A stretch of 64,000 nt of DNA. Source: Promineifilum sp019695075 (GTDB lineage: Bacteria; Chloroflexota; Anaerolineae; Promineifilales; Promineifilaceae). Shown here piece after piece: positions 17,905 to 26,529 of the stretch. The translations under genes and the position numbers were made by a program. Position 1 is the first letter of the stretch. Every line of letters starts with the position of its first letter. The stretch covers positions 1 through 64,000 of the forward strand of contig JAHCIO010000008.1 of NCBI GenBank assembly GCA_026129185.1, written 5' to 3'. The notes beneath the pieces were generated by a model, which worked only from the letters and a program-made list of their open reading frames with translations, searched no databases and was not told where the DNA came from.

Positions 17905-18900
17905 GTGCAGGGCATTGCCAAGATGGAGAGCAAGACCAAAAATAGACAGACACGGGCACAGATTGAAAGCATGGTGGCCCGGTCTTTTAACGGCCTGGGG
18001 CTGGCGGGCGGCGAAGATGCTGTCCTGGAGTTGAAAGATGGTTGGTTCAATGCATCTTACAAGCTCCGGCTGACTGACGGCCGCGTGGTTGTGCTCAAGA
18101 TCGCGCCGCCCGAAGACGCGGAAGTCATGCTGTATGAAAAGAACATCATGGCCACCGAGGTAGCGACCATGCAGCGGGTACGGGAAAATCCGGCCATTCC
18201 CGTACCCGTGATCTACGACTTCGATGACACCCACGAGTTATGCAACGCAGACTATTTCTTCATGGAGTACGTGACCGGCGAGTGTCTTGAGCACGTGCGT
18301 GATAGCCTGTCGGCCGACACCAGAGCGTCTATCGAACGGCAAATCGGTGCAATCATCCGGGAAATCAACAGCTTTCCCGGCGTCTATTTTGGCTATGATG
18401 GGAACCCGAACCTGCGCGCGGCTACCTGGAAAGACGCCTTTATCAGGATTATCGAATCGGTGCTGGCCGACGCTGCTCGCAAACATGTGCGGTTTGACTG
18501 CGGCTATGATGAGTTGCGCGCGGCCGTCCTGAAACACGCCGCCGCCCTGGAAGAAGTCGCCACCCCCTGCCTGATCCACTGGGATGCCTGGAACCCCAAC
18601 TTCTTTGTGCAAGATGATCAGATCACCGGCATCATTGACTTTGAACGGGCGCTGTGGGCCGAGCCTCTGATGGAGGCCCAGTTCAGGCAGTTCGGCGCTG
18701 GCGGCATCACCGACGCCATGCGCGGCTATGGCAAGACGGCCTTCACCCTTGCCGAAGAACAGCGTATGCACCTGTATGCCCTGCACCTGGGCCTGGTGAT
18801 GCACACAGAATGCTTCTACCGCAACTACGACACCGATGACATCCTGAACTTTTCCAGGCAGTATATCGGGGCAACGATGGCGTGGCTGCAAGCCAACTGA
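17905..18900 (+). CDS. Aminoglycoside-phosphotransferase-family (APH) kinase, probably sugar or small-molecule kinase
   Basis: The 331-residue product has a kinase-like fold. The ATP-binding lysine is in VVVLKIAPP. The Brenner motif HWDAWNPN supplies the catalytic Asp and the Mg-binding Asn, and the second metal ligand lies in IIDFER (DFE rather than DFG). The start is uncertain: GTG at 17905, or ATG at 17923, which removes six residues. It follows the beta-glucosidase by 13 bases, so a role in phosphorylating a product of glycoside breakdown is likelier than antibiotic resistance; this is inference from context. Confidence 0.85.
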   Translation: MQGIAKMESKTKNRQTRAQIESMVARSFNGLGLAGGEDAVLELKDGWFNASYKLRLTDGRVVVLKIAPPEDAEVMLYEKNIMATEVATMQRVRENPAIPVPVIYDFDDTHELCNADYFFMEYVTGECLEHVRDSLSADTRASIERQIGAIIREINSFPGVYFGYDGNPNLRAATWKDAFIRIIESVLADAARKHVRFDCGYDELRAAVLKHAAALEEVATPCLIHWDAWNPNFFVQDDQITGIIDFERALWAEPLMEAQFRQFGAGGITDAMRGYGKTAFTLAEEQRMHLYALHLGLVMHTECFYRNYDTDDILNFSRQYIGATMAWLQAN

Positions 18901-18919
18901 GCGCTTACAGGCGGTGCAG

Positions 18920-18983
18920 CCAAAGTGGACGGTGGACAGTGGCCAGTACTGTCCACTGTTCACTGTCCACTGCCCACTGCTTC
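18920..18983. repeat. Period-7 repeat forming a perfect-type hairpin
   Basis: The 86-base gap between the convergent genes is made of 7-base units GTGGACG, GTGGACA and GTGGCCA. They turn over into CCACTGT, TCACTGT and CCACTGC. The two halves are complementary (GTGGACAGT...ACTGTCCAC), giving a long hairpin that could act as a bidirectional terminator. Confidence 0.75.
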
Positions 18984-18986
18984 CCC

Positions 18987-21866
18987 CTACCACTCCGTCA
19001 GCTTCCAAATCTCCGGCTGCCAGCCGCCCGACTCCTGGCCAATCTCGGCGTAGATGGCCACGGCCGCCTTCAGGTTGCTCATGGCCTCGTCCTCGCGCCC
19101 GGCGCGGTGGAGCCAGTCGGCGCGCTGGTTCAGCAGGGCGGCCTCGCGGTGGCGGTCGCCCTGGCGCGCGCACAGGTCGATGGCCAGTTCCAGCAGTTCC
19201 AGGGCGGCGGCGATTTCCCCGGCCGCGCCGCGCAGGCGGGCCAGGTTGTTGAGCGCGGCCACACGCACGGCTGTCGCCCCGGCGCGTTCGGCCAGGGCCA
19301 GGCTCTCCTCCAGATGACGACGCGCTGCCTTCCGGTCGCCCGCCCCCCGCGCCAGGATGCCCAGCGTATTGTGGGCCTGCGCCTGGGCTTCAGCATCGCC
19401 GGCCGCCAGCGCCAGCGCCTCCTCGGCCAGCGCGCGCGCCCCGGCGCTGTCGCCGCGACGGTAAGCGACGCGGCTGCGGTCGACGCACAGGCGGGCCACG
19501 TCAGCGCCCTCTGTCGCCGGCCGGTAGCGGCCCAGGGCTTCGGCATAGTGGCTGTCGGCCAGTTCCCACTGTCCCCGCCGCTCGTAGAGCTGGCCCAGCT
19601 TATGCTCCAGCCGGGCCAGGTCAGCCGGGCCGGCCTGGGCCGCGGCCGACTCATAGCCGTTCAGGCCGCGGCGGTACTCGCCCAATAGCGTGTAGAGGTC
19701 GCCGCTGGCCTCGTGCAGCGCCGCCGTAGCCGGGTGGCCCAGGGCCAGAGCGGTCTGATAGTGGCCCAGCGCCTCGCGGTTGGCGAAGAGGCCGCGGGCG
19801 TGGTCGCCGGCGCGGCGGTAGGCGTCGGCCGCCAGTGTCTCCTGCCCGCCCAACCGGTAGTGGTGGCCGATCAGGCTGGCCGTGGCCTCGCCGCGCGCCC
19901 GCGCCGCCAGCGCCGCGGCCACGCGGCGGTGCAGCAGCCGCCGCCGGGCCAGCGTCGTCTCGTCGTAGACCAACGAGCGCAATTGCTGGTGGCTGAAGTC
20001 GTAGCCCACACCCACGTCGCCGGCCGCGCCGCCCTCGCTCGCCTCGCGGATCAGCCCGCGCTCCAGCAGCCGCTCCAGCCCGCCGACGACCTCCTCCTCG
20101 CTGCGCCCGCTGGCCGCCAGAAGGATGTCATCGTCGAACGTCCCGCCGATGACTGCCGCCGCCTGCAAAAGCTGGCGCTCGGCCAGACCCACGCCGGCCA
20201 GCCGCCCGGCCAGCAGGTCGCGCACCGACGGGGGCATAGCCCAGCTATCGGGGTCGGCCCGCAGGGCATTGAGGTACTCGACGACGAAGAAGGGCAGCCC
20301 CTCCGTCTCGCGGTAGAGCCGGGCGGCGACGGCGGCCGTGTCGGCGCTCGGCTCCGCCCCGGCAACCACGAGACCCAGCACATCCGAAGGCCGCCAGCGT
20401 GTCAGGGTGACGGCGCGGCCCGTTGCTGTGCGCTGCGCCTCGGTCAGCAGGCGGCGCAGGCGCGGCTCGCCGCCGGCAACGTCGCTCCAGGCTACGACCA
20501 GCAGCACGGGCAGGTCGCTCAGCCGCCGGGCCAGGTAGGCCAGCAGGTCGAGCGAGGCCGCGTCGGCCCAGTGGGCGTCGTCGAGGCAGAAGACGCCGGG
20601 CGCGGGGCCGGCCAGCAAGTGGCAAATGACCTCGCTGATGCCGGCGAAGAAGCGCATCTGTGCGCCGGGGCTGCTGTCGGCCGGCGGAGCGGCGCCGCCG
20701 GCCAGCTCGGGGGCCAGACGCGCGGCCTCGGCCAGCCACTGCGCCGGAATGGCCGGCCGGCGCGCCGCCGCTTCCGGCCGCCGCAAGAGGGCGCGCAGGG
20801 CAGCGACGAAGGGCGCATAGGCCAGGCCCGCTTCGCCCTCGTAGCAGGTCGCCGTCACCGTCGTCGCCCCGCCGGCGCGCGCCCACTCCAGGAACGCCTC
20901 CGCCAGGCGCGTCTTGCCGATGCCCGCCTCGCCGGTGACGGCCACCAGCCGGCCGGCCGCGGTCACATCTTCATAGGCGCGTTGCAACTCCGTCCAGGCG
21001 GCATCGCGGCCAAGCAAAGGCGCGGCCACCGGCGCGGGCGCAGGCACAGCCGCGGGCGGCGCGGCCGGCGACGAAGGCACGGCGCTGACCGGCGCGGGCC
21101 GCTCCAGGCGGTTCTCCTGGATGGCCTCGTAGAGCGCCGTCGTCTCCGGCAGTGGTTCCACGCCCAGTTCCTCGTCGAGGACGCGCACCGCCTCGCGGTA
21201 CTGCCGCAGGGCCAGGTCGCGCGCGCCATTCCAGGCGTACAGACGCATCAGCCAGCGGTGGGCCTCCTCGCGCAGCGGATCGACCGTCAGCCAACGGCGG
21301 GCGTGGTCGGCGGCCTTGTCAAACGCGCCGGCGGCGCTGTGGGCGGCCACCAGTCGGGCCAGCGCCGTCGTCAGCGAACGGCGCAGCCCCTCACCGGCGG
21401 CCACCTGCCAGTCATCAAACGCGGCGCTGTCGCGCAGCGAGAAGCCGCTCAGGAAGGCGTCGCGATAGAGAGCGACGGCCGCCTCCAGCCGGGCGATGCA
21501 GTCAGGGCAGGGCTTAGCGGGGGCGTGGGTGTGGGCGTGGCGGCCCGTTTCGGCCACGGCGGCCTCGAACGCGACCACGTCGCACCACAGGCCGTCGGGG
21601 TTCACGCCCAGCCCGTCGCGGCTGACGTAGAGGGCCGCGTCGCCGGCGAAGGCGCGTAGCGATGACAGCGTGCGCCGCAGCGCCGCGCGGGCGTGCTGGT
21701 CGTCCATGTCCGGCCAGAGCAGGGCGGCCAGCGCGTCGCGCGTCTGGAACTGGCCGGTGACGGCCAGGTAGGCCAGCAGCGCCGTCGCTTTGCGCGTGTC
21801 CGGCTCAATCGCCTGGCCGTCGCGTTCGAGGCGGGGTGGGCCAAGGAAGTACAGGCGTAGCGTCAT
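18987..21866 (-). CDS. BTAD/SARP-type transcriptional activator with AAA ATPase and TPR domains
   Basis: The 959-residue product starts with an OmpR/SARP-like winged helix (about 1-95: LRLYFLGPPRLERDG, KATALLAYLAV, RAALRRTLSSLR). A bacterial transcriptional activator domain (BTAD) follows (about 100-255). Next is an AAA/NACHT-like ATPase with Walker A VTGEAGIGKTRLAEAF and Walker B VFCLDDAHWAD. A helical region and a C-terminal TPR array (about 640-950) complete it. Such MalT/AfsR-like regulators sense ligands through the ATPase-TPR part. The start at 21866 (MTLRLYFLG) was preferred over an upstream TTG. The target is unknown. The divergent genes at 21995 onward are candidates. Confidence 0.9.
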   Translation of the reverse strand: MTLRLYFLGPPRLERDGQAIEPDTRKATALLAYLAVTGQFQTRDALAALLWPDMDDQHARAALRRTLSSLRAFAGDAALYVSRDGLGVNPDGLWCDVVAFEAAVAETGRHAHTHAPAKPCPDCIARLEAAVALYRDAFLSGFSLRDSAAFDDWQVAAGEGLRRSLTTALARLVAAHSAAGAFDKAADHARRWLTVDPLREEAHRWLMRLYAWNGARDLALRQYREAVRVLDEELGVEPLPETTALYEAIQENRLERPAPVSAVPSSPAAPPAAVPAPAPVAAPLLGRDAAWTELQRAYEDVTAAGRLVAVTGEAGIGKTRLAEAFLEWARAGGATTVTATCYEGEAGLAYAPFVAALRALLRRPEAAARRPAIPAQWLAEAARLAPELAGGAAPPADSSPGAQMRFFAGISEVICHLLAGPAPGVFCLDDAHWADAASLDLLAYLARRLSDLPVLLVVAWSDVAGGEPRLRRLLTEAQRTATGRAVTLTRWRPSDVLGLVVAGAEPSADTAAVAARLYRETEGLPFFVVEYLNALRADPDSWAMPPSVRDLLAGRLAGVGLAERQLLQAAAVIGGTFDDDILLAASGRSEEEVVGGLERLLERGLIREASEGGAAGDVGVGYDFSHQQLRSLVYDETTLARRRLLHRRVAAALAARARGEATASLIGHHYRLGGQETLAADAYRRAGDHARGLFANREALGHYQTALALGHPATAALHEASGDLYTLLGEYRRGLNGYESAAAQAGPADLARLEHKLGQLYERRGQWELADSHYAEALGRYRPATEGADVARLCVDRSRVAYRRGDSAGARALAEEALALAAGDAEAQAQAHNTLGILARGAGDRKAARRHLEESLALAERAGATAVRVAALNNLARLRGAAGEIAAALELLELAIDLCARQGDRHREAALLNQRADWLHRAGREDEAMSNLKAAVAIYAEIGQESGGWQPEIWKLTEW

Positions 21867-21929
21867 CGTGGGTGCGATTATGCTGGAAGCGTCTCCAACT
21901 TTCAAGCGCGGGCGATTTCGTAACGATTC

Positions 21930-21964
21930 TCGTAACGATCAGGAGACGATCGGCGGCTATTCTG
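21930..21964 (+). promoter_or_regulatory. Promoter-like box A (TCGTAACG...GGCTAT)
   Basis: This 35-base box is identical at 33 of 35 positions to box B (28558-28592). It also matches box D (25107-25141) at about 25 positions, mainly TCGTAACG, AGACG, TCG and CTAT. The spacing (about 18-20 bases between GTAACG and CTAT) resembles an alternative-sigma promoter with -35 and -10 parts. It lies about 30 bases before the 21995 gene. A second CGTAACGAT lies just upstream (21918-21926). Confidence 0.7.
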
Positions 21965-21994
21965 GGTCGAAAAGGGTAAACAGGAGAGTTCAGG

Positions 21995-22459
21995 ATGGCC
22001 GATGACGCCAGTTGGACAGCACCGCAGAAGAAAACGATCGGCGATGTGGCCGTGGACGGCCTATTGGCGGGGATGGCCGCGGGGCTGGCGATGGTCGGCG
22101 TGCTGCTGGCGGCCGGCCTGCTCAACGGCATAAGCGTGACCGAGACGCTCGGCCGCTTTGACCCCGGCAGCGATGCCTCCCCAGTCGTCGGCGCGTTGCT
22201 GCACCTCGCCGTCGCCGGGCTATATGGCGTAGTGTTCGCCGTGATCAGCCGATTGGCTGGCCCGCGGTTCGGCGGCTCGCGCTATGGCTGGCTGCTGGGG
22301 GCGGCTTACGGGTTGTTGGTCTGGGTGGTGGCCCAATTCGTGCTGCTGCCACGTCTGGGTATTACCCTGGCCGATATTTCTCCGGCGCAGTTCATTCCCG
22401 CCCATCTCATCTATGGTATCGTATTGGGCTACCTGCTGGGGCGTCACCAACCGGCCTAG
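21995..22459 (+). CDS. Small integral membrane protein, function unknown
   Basis: The 154-residue product has four predicted transmembrane helices (about 21-44, 60-83, 97-117 and 130-150). Its loops are Gly-rich, with GPRFGGSRYGWLLGAAYG between helices two and three. The general look is that of YagU/DUF1440-like proteins, but I do not recognise a firm family. A ribosome-binding site AGGAGAG precedes the ATG. It is preceded by promoter box A and followed after 26 bases by the truncated sensor gene, so the two are probably cotranscribed. Confidence 0.7.
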   Translation: MADDASWTAPQKKTIGDVAVDGLLAGMAAGLAMVGVLLAAGLLNGISVTETLGRFDPGSDASPVVGALLHLAVAGLYGVVFAVISRLAGPRFGGSRYGWLLGAAYGLLVWVVAQFVLLPRLGITLADISPAQFIPAHLIYGIVLGYLLGRHQPA

Positions 22460-22485
22460 ACAGCGATAGCCAGGGAGTGACGGTG

Positions 22486-23940
22486 ATGGATAAGAGCGCA
22501 ACTCAACCGAAAGACAAGCGGCGCTTCGACCGCGCGGCCAGACTTTCGCTGGTCTTTGCCTTGCTCATCCTGCTGGCCAGCACGGCCCAGCTCGTCTATC
22601 GCTATTTCCTGCCGACCGACGGCTGGCTGTCGGTGACTGACGACCTGAACTCCGCCGAACTGCTGTACTACGCCAATCTCGTCGGCGCGCCTTCGGGCTT
22701 GTTGGTGCAGGACAGTGTGACGGGCATCGAGGGCACGCCGCTTGGCCAATACCCAGCCGGTGAGACCCCACCCTTCTGGTATGCGGGTAACACCCTGCGC
22801 TATGACGTCCAGCGTGGCGACCAGTCGCTCACTGTGGCCGTTCCCATCGTTCACTGGACGTTCAGGGCGTTCGTGAAGAACTTGACAGTCGATCCCGCGC
22901 CCCTTATCAACCTTCTGGGAATTGTCGTGTTTCTGGGCGTCGGCGCGTTGGCCTTCTTTAGGCGACCGGACGACCCGGCGGCGCGCGCGTTGCTCATCTT
23001 CGTGTCGGTCATCGGCGCGCAGGCGGTCAGCAGATTACTGCCCGATGGGTTGTCGACCATATTCGATCCCGTTGCCAGCGCCACATCGGGCTTTTTCGGC
23101 TACATGATATTCGGCGTTTTGCTGGCGCCGGCGTTGCTGTCCTTCACGCTGGTCTTCCCACGGCCAAAGCCGATGATCGTGCGCCACCCCTGGCTGGCGT
23201 ATGCGCCGTTTCTGATTGGCGCGCTGATTCTCGTGGCGCTGGTGGCGACCGGCGCGTGGCAACCCGGCTGGTATGGCACGATGCTGATGCTACTGGCTTC
23301 GCTCATCGGCCTGGGACACAGCGCCCTGACCATGCGCGATAGTGTCAGCCGCGCCCAGTTGCTCTGGGCCTTTGGCGGCTTTGCGCTGGGCATCGGTCTA
23401 TTTCTGTTCAACTTCCCGGCGGCGTTCGGCTGGGTGGGCGACGCGGCCTTTGTGTTCGCCGTTGTCGCCAGTCTGGGCATACCGGTGATGGGCTTGGGCC
23501 TAACAATGGCTGTACTGCGCTATCGTCTGTTCGACATTGAGGTGTTCATTCGCCGAACGACAGCCTACGCCATTCTGTCGGCGCTGCTGGCGCTGGTCTA
23601 CTTCGGCAGCGTAGTCGTCCTCCAGCGGCTGCTGACGCCCCTCACCGGCAACTCCGCGCCCGCTGTTGTTCTGTCCACCTTGCTCATCGCCGCGCTCTTC
23701 CTGCCGCTGCGCCGCCGCGTGCAGGGCCTCATTGACCGGCGCTTTTTCCGCCGTAAGTACGATGCCGAGAAGGTGCTGGCCCGCTTTGCCGCCACGGCCC
23801 GCGATGAGACCGACCTGGACGCGCTGCTGGCCGAACTGACGCGCGTCATCCAGGAGACGATGCAGCCGGAGCACGTGTCGGTGTGGTTGCGGCCGGTGGA
23901 GGATGCGAGAGACGACGCCAGATTTAAGTCAATAACCTGA
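22486..23940 (+). CDS. Truncated membrane sensor (kinase domain missing)
   Basis: The 484-residue product has an N-terminal helix (about 15-35) and an extracytoplasmic segment (about 36-120). About eight further helices follow (125-410). A cytoplasmic tail carries RRRVQGLIDRRFFRRKYDAEKVLARFAA and LLAELTRVIQETMQPEHVSVWLRP. This tail is the usual linker leading into GAF/HisKA_3 or histidine-kinase domains in ComP-like sensors. Here it ends 15 residues later with no kinase domain. The last 17 bases overlap the end of a convergent VapC toxin gene. The start at 22486 is favoured by AGGGAG eight bases upstream; a GTG at 22477 is also possible. Confidence 0.75.
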   Translation: MDKSATQPKDKRRFDRAARLSLVFALLILLASTAQLVYRYFLPTDGWLSVTDDLNSAELLYYANLVGAPSGLLVQDSVTGIEGTPLGQYPAGETPPFWYAGNTLRYDVQRGDQSLTVAVPIVHWTFRAFVKNLTVDPAPLINLLGIVVFLGVGALAFFRRPDDPAARALLIFVSVIGAQAVSRLLPDGLSTIFDPVASATSGFFGYMIFGVLLAPALLSFTLVFPRPKPMIVRHPWLAYAPFLIGALILVALVATGAWQPGWYGTMLMLLASLIGLGHSALTMRDSVSRAQLLWAFGGFALGIGLFLFNFPAAFGWVGDAAFVFAVVASLGIPVMGLGLTMAVLRYRLFDIEVFIRRTTAYAILSALLALVYFGSVVVLQRLLTPLTGNSAPAVVLSTLLIAALFLPLRRRVQGLIDRRFFRRKYDAEKVLARFAATARDETDLDALLAELTRVIQETMQPEHVSVWLRPVEDARDDARFKSIT

Positions 23941-24346
23941 GCCACGACAGCTCGGCCCCCGCGGCATTGTAAAGGCGGCGATCGGCCGTCCACACTTCGC
24001 AATCCAGCAATTCACCTAGCGCCAGATAGATAGCGTCATAGACCGTGGGGCGGTTAAAACGCGCCGCAATCCGCCAGCCCTGTTCTACCAAACTATCTGG
24101 ATGCAGCAGGGCAATATCCTGAGCCAGAAAAGCGGCCATTGCCTTGTCGCCCGCCTCAGGCGTGATGATCCGGCGGTAGACGTTGTTTCGCAGAACCGAC
24201 ACGACCTCAAACACGAGACGAAAAGGGGCGACGATGTCACTGTCGCTGGCGATCCACTCCGACCAGTGGGCCACGGCGCGAAGGCTATCCGGCTCATCAA
24301 GCAGCAGCTTCAGTACAAAACTGGCGTCAACGCATATCCGTCTCAT
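23924..24346 (-). CDS. vapC: PIN-domain ribonuclease toxin VapC
   Basis: The 140-residue product has a PIN domain. The first catalytic Asp is in ICVDASFVLKLL, with the acidic residue of LVFEVVSVL, then DAIYLALGELLDCEVWTADRRL with the later Asp residues. VapC toxins cleave RNA, often initiator tRNA. The start at 24346 was chosen because the antitoxin gene ends at 24327, giving a 20-base overlap typical of toxin-antitoxin operons. The 3' end overlaps the convergent truncated sensor gene by 17 bases, which suggests the module inserted there. Confidence 0.88.
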   Translation of the reverse strand: MRRICVDASFVLKLLLDEPDSLRAVAHWSEWIASDSDIVAPFRLVFEVVSVLRNNVYRRIITPEAGDKAMAAFLAQDIALLHPDSLVEQGWRIAARFNRPTVYDAIYLALGELLDCEVWTADRRLYNAAGAELSWLRLLT

Positions 24347-24647
24347 GCGTGCGCCCCTCGCGAAGATCATGCAACGTTTCGGTTGAATCGGGCATGGGCT
24401 GGCCATGGCGCTCAGCCCGAATTTGCGCGCGTGCCTCGGCGGCCAAAGCCAGCGCGGCCAGCCGCTGTTCCCGAACGTCAGGCGTTGTGCCTATCGCCTC
24501 CAACCGCGCCAGATCGTCCATCCCCACCCAGGCCATTACCGGCTTGCCATGCCGCTCGATGACAACCCGATGCCCCTGGTAGGCCACACGATTCATCCAC
24601 TCAGCAAAATGAGCCTTTGCTTCGACAACGTTGATGACATCACCCAT
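24327..24647 (-). CDS. Phd/YefM-family antitoxin
   Basis: The 106-residue product begins with the Phd/YefM fold (INVVEAKAHFAEWMNRVAYQGHRVVIERHGKPVMAWVGMDDLARLEA). That fold dimerises and binds operator DNA. The C-terminal Ala/Arg-rich helix neutralises the toxin. It is the first gene of the pair, overlapping the VapC start by 20 bases, and should repress its own promoter. The AT-rich stretch just upstream (24660-24690) probably holds that promoter. Confidence 0.88.
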   Translation of the reverse strand: MGDVINVVEAKAHFAEWMNRVAYQGHRVVIERHGKPVMAWVGMDDLARLEAIGTTPDVREQRLAALALAAEARAQIRAERHGQPMPDSTETLHDLREGRTHETDMR

Positions 24648-24816
24648 AGTTACCTCAGGTCATAAGATGCTATATATCCTTATTCTAGGAGAGAGGGTCA
24701 ATTGTGGCAACCTGTGTTCGGTAACGTTTGGCGGATGCTACTGTAGACTGCTTTACACCAAGGCCCCGCTTTTTACCCGCATGTGGTAACGAATAAGCGC
24801 CGGCGGCCGGCGTTTG

Positions 24817-25049
24817 CTATTCAAACCAATCGACAACCGTCAGGCCGTCGAACATCTGGTAATCGCTATGGTTGTGCGTGACCAGGGTCAGTTGTTGCGT
24901 GGCGGCGATGGCCGCGATCTGGCCGTCGACAAACGCAGGGGTGCGCCCCAACCCGCTCAGCCGCGCCCGCTCCGCGGCGTGCCACTGGGCGGCGGCTTCG
25001 TCATAGGCCAACAACAGAAGGGAGGGGTGGACGACGGCAAACAGGTACT
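24817..25049 (-). pseudogene. Truncated copy of a PIN-domain toxin gene
   Basis: The translated segment AYDEAAAQWHAAERARLSG...VDGQIAAIAATQQLTLVTHN...FDGL..VDWFE matches the C-terminal half of the intact VapC at 26110-26529 almost residue for residue. DNA similarity continues to about 25049 (CAGGTACT) and then stops abruptly. The N-terminal half with the first catalytic Asp is missing, and no antitoxin is attached. The downstream flank (CCGGCGTTTGCTATTCAAAC) is also shared with the intact copy, so this is a decayed duplicate. Confidence 0.85.
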
Positions 25050-25106
25050 AGAGTCAAGGGCCTATCGGACGTTCTTGTAAAGAACTTTACTCCCACGCGG
25101 CACACC

Positions 25107-25141
25107 TCGTAACGGGTAGCAGACGTTCGCTGCCTATCATA
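25107..25141 (+). promoter_or_regulatory. Promoter-like box D upstream of the cupredoxin-like lipoprotein
   Basis: TCGTAACG is followed, at the same distance as in boxes A and B, by CTAT. AGACG and TCG are conserved in between, so about 25 of 35 positions match box A. It is less conserved than A and B but keeps both putative core elements. It lies about 65 bases before the start at 25204. Confidence 0.55.
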
Positions 25142-25203
25142 TGCCTGTCGATGGCCAATGGGGTCATCCAGAAAATCAAGTGTGGTGAAGGAGAGTGGAT
25201 AGA

Positions 25204-26046
25204 ATGAAGTCGAATGACAAAGTGTGGCGCGTATTGTCGGCCGTGGCGCTGCTACTGATAGCCCTGGCTCTGAGCGCGTGCAGCATGGGCGGCGGCGCGG
25301 AAGCCACCGTGGACGATGCCGGCAGCGACATCCCGGTCATCACCGTCACCCTCGGCGACGACGGCCTGGGCGTGCCGGCCGAGACGCCCTCTGGCGTGGT
25401 GGCTATCGACCCGTCGGCCGCGCCGGATGCCTTCATCGCCCGGCTGAACGATGGCGTCACGACCGAGCAGTTGACAGAAGCGCTGGCCTCGGCCCAGGAA
25501 GACCCGACCGCGGCCCTGGCCCTGTTGTCCCTACTGGGCGGCGCTTCAAATACGACCGACGGCCATTTGATCGTCGATCTGAAGCCCGGCACACATGCCG
25601 TCGTCATCCTCGGCGAAGCCGGAGCGCAGGTTGCAACCTTTACCGCCGGAGAGGCCAGCGGCGCAACTGCGCCGACGCCCGACGTAGTCGTCGATCTGGT
25701 GGACTTCAACTTCGCCATCCCGACCGAGATCAGCGCCGGGCCGAAGGTGTGGCAGATCAACAACAAGGGCCAGCAGTGGCACGAGATGGCCATCGTCAAG
25801 CTGAGCGAGGGCGCGACGGTCGATGACGTGCTGGCCATGCTGGCCTCCGGCGAAGAGACCGACGGCCCGCCGCCGTTCGAGGATGCCGCCTTCTGGGCGC
25901 CCAACAGCCCCGGCGAGACGGGCTACGTCACCTGGGACCTGCCCGCGGGCGAGTACACCGTCCTGTGCTTCCTGCCCGACCTGACCGGCGACTTCTCGCC
26001 GCACGCGGCCCACGGCATGGTCGCGCAACTGACGGTTACGGAGTAA
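25204..26046 (+). CDS. Cupredoxin-like lipoprotein
   Basis: The 280-residue product has a lipoprotein signal peptide ending in the lipobox LSACS (Cys about residue 25), so it should be anchored outside the cell. A middle region (about 35-150) has no recognised fold. The C-terminal domain (about 160-280) looks like a plastocyanin/cupredoxin domain: KVWQINNKGQQWHEMAIVKL, then YTVLCFLPDLTGDFSPHAAHGM. His, Cys and His are placed as type-I-copper ligands would be. Copper binding is likely but not certain. The start at 25204 has an AAGGAG ten bases upstream. It is flanked by an intact and a decayed copy of the same VapC gene. Confidence 0.8.
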   Translation: MKSNDKVWRVLSAVALLLIALALSACSMGGGAEATVDDAGSDIPVITVTLGDDGLGVPAETPSGVVAIDPSAAPDAFIARLNDGVTTEQLTEALASAQEDPTAALALLSLLGGASNTTDGHLIVDLKPGTHAVVILGEAGAQVATFTAGEASGATAPTPDVVVDLVDFNFAIPTEISAGPKVWQINNKGQQWHEMAIVKLSEGATVDDVLAMLASGEETDGPPPFEDAAFWAPNSPGETGYVTWDLPAGEYTVLCFLPDLTGDFSPHAAHGMVAQLTVTE

Positions 26047-26109
26047 GACAACCGCGCACGGCGAAGTGAGCGCCGGCGGCCGGTTAGGGGATCGGCCGCC
26101 GGCGTTTAG

Positions 26110-26529
26110 CTATTCAAACCAATCGACAAGAGCCAGGCCATCGAACACCTGGAAATCAGGGCTATTGTGCGTGACCAATGTCAGTTGTTGCGTGGCGGCG
26201 ATGGCCGCGATCTGGCCGTCGACAAAGGTGGGGGTGCGCCCCAACCCGCTCAGCCGCGCCCGTTCCGCGGCGTGCCACTGGGCAGCAGCCTCGTCGTAGA
26301 CCAACAACAAGAGAGAGGGGTGGATCACGTTGAACAGGTACTGCTCAACCGCCACACGTCGCGCTGACGGCGACAGGCGGTAGCAGCCGAAGAGCAACTC
26401 GTGCCAAACGAGGGTCGCGGTGGCCAATTCGGCCTGGTGCCGGCGTAGCATCCGCAATACCGCTTCGTTGGGTCGTGGTCGCAGCGGTTCCGAGAGAATA
26501 TTGGTGTCCAGCAAAAAATGGGCGCTCAT
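26110..26529 (-). CDS. vapC: PIN-domain toxin VapC (second module)
   Basis: The 139-residue product has the full PIN set: FLLDTNILSEPLRP with the first Asp, WHELLFGCYR with the conserved Glu, FVDGQIAAIA with a catalytic Asp, and LVTHNSPDFQVFDGL near the end. It resembles the FitB-like subgroup. It overlaps the antitoxin stop by four bases (ATGA). It is the intact parent of the truncated copy at 24817-25049. Confidence 0.93.
   Translation of the reverse strand: MSAHFLLDTNILSEPLRPRPNEAVLRMLRRHQAELATATLVWHELLFGCYRLSPSARRVAVEQYLFNVIHPSLLLLVYDEAAAQWHAAERARLSGLGRTPTFVDGQIAAIAATQQLTLVTHNSPDFQVFDGLALVDWFE

Noticed and set aside
17905..18900. Antibiotic resistance phosphotransferase
   Set aside because: The APH fold is shared with many metabolic kinases, and the context is a sugar cassette; no resistance-specific signature is visible.
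19713..21659. 648-residue open frame on the plus strand
   Set aside because: It is antisense to the BTAD/AAA/TPR regulator, whose domains are clear.
24721..24760. Further copy of the TCGTAACG...CTAT box
   Set aside because: GGTAACG is present but the downstream part does not align at the right spacing, and no plus-strand gene starts nearby.
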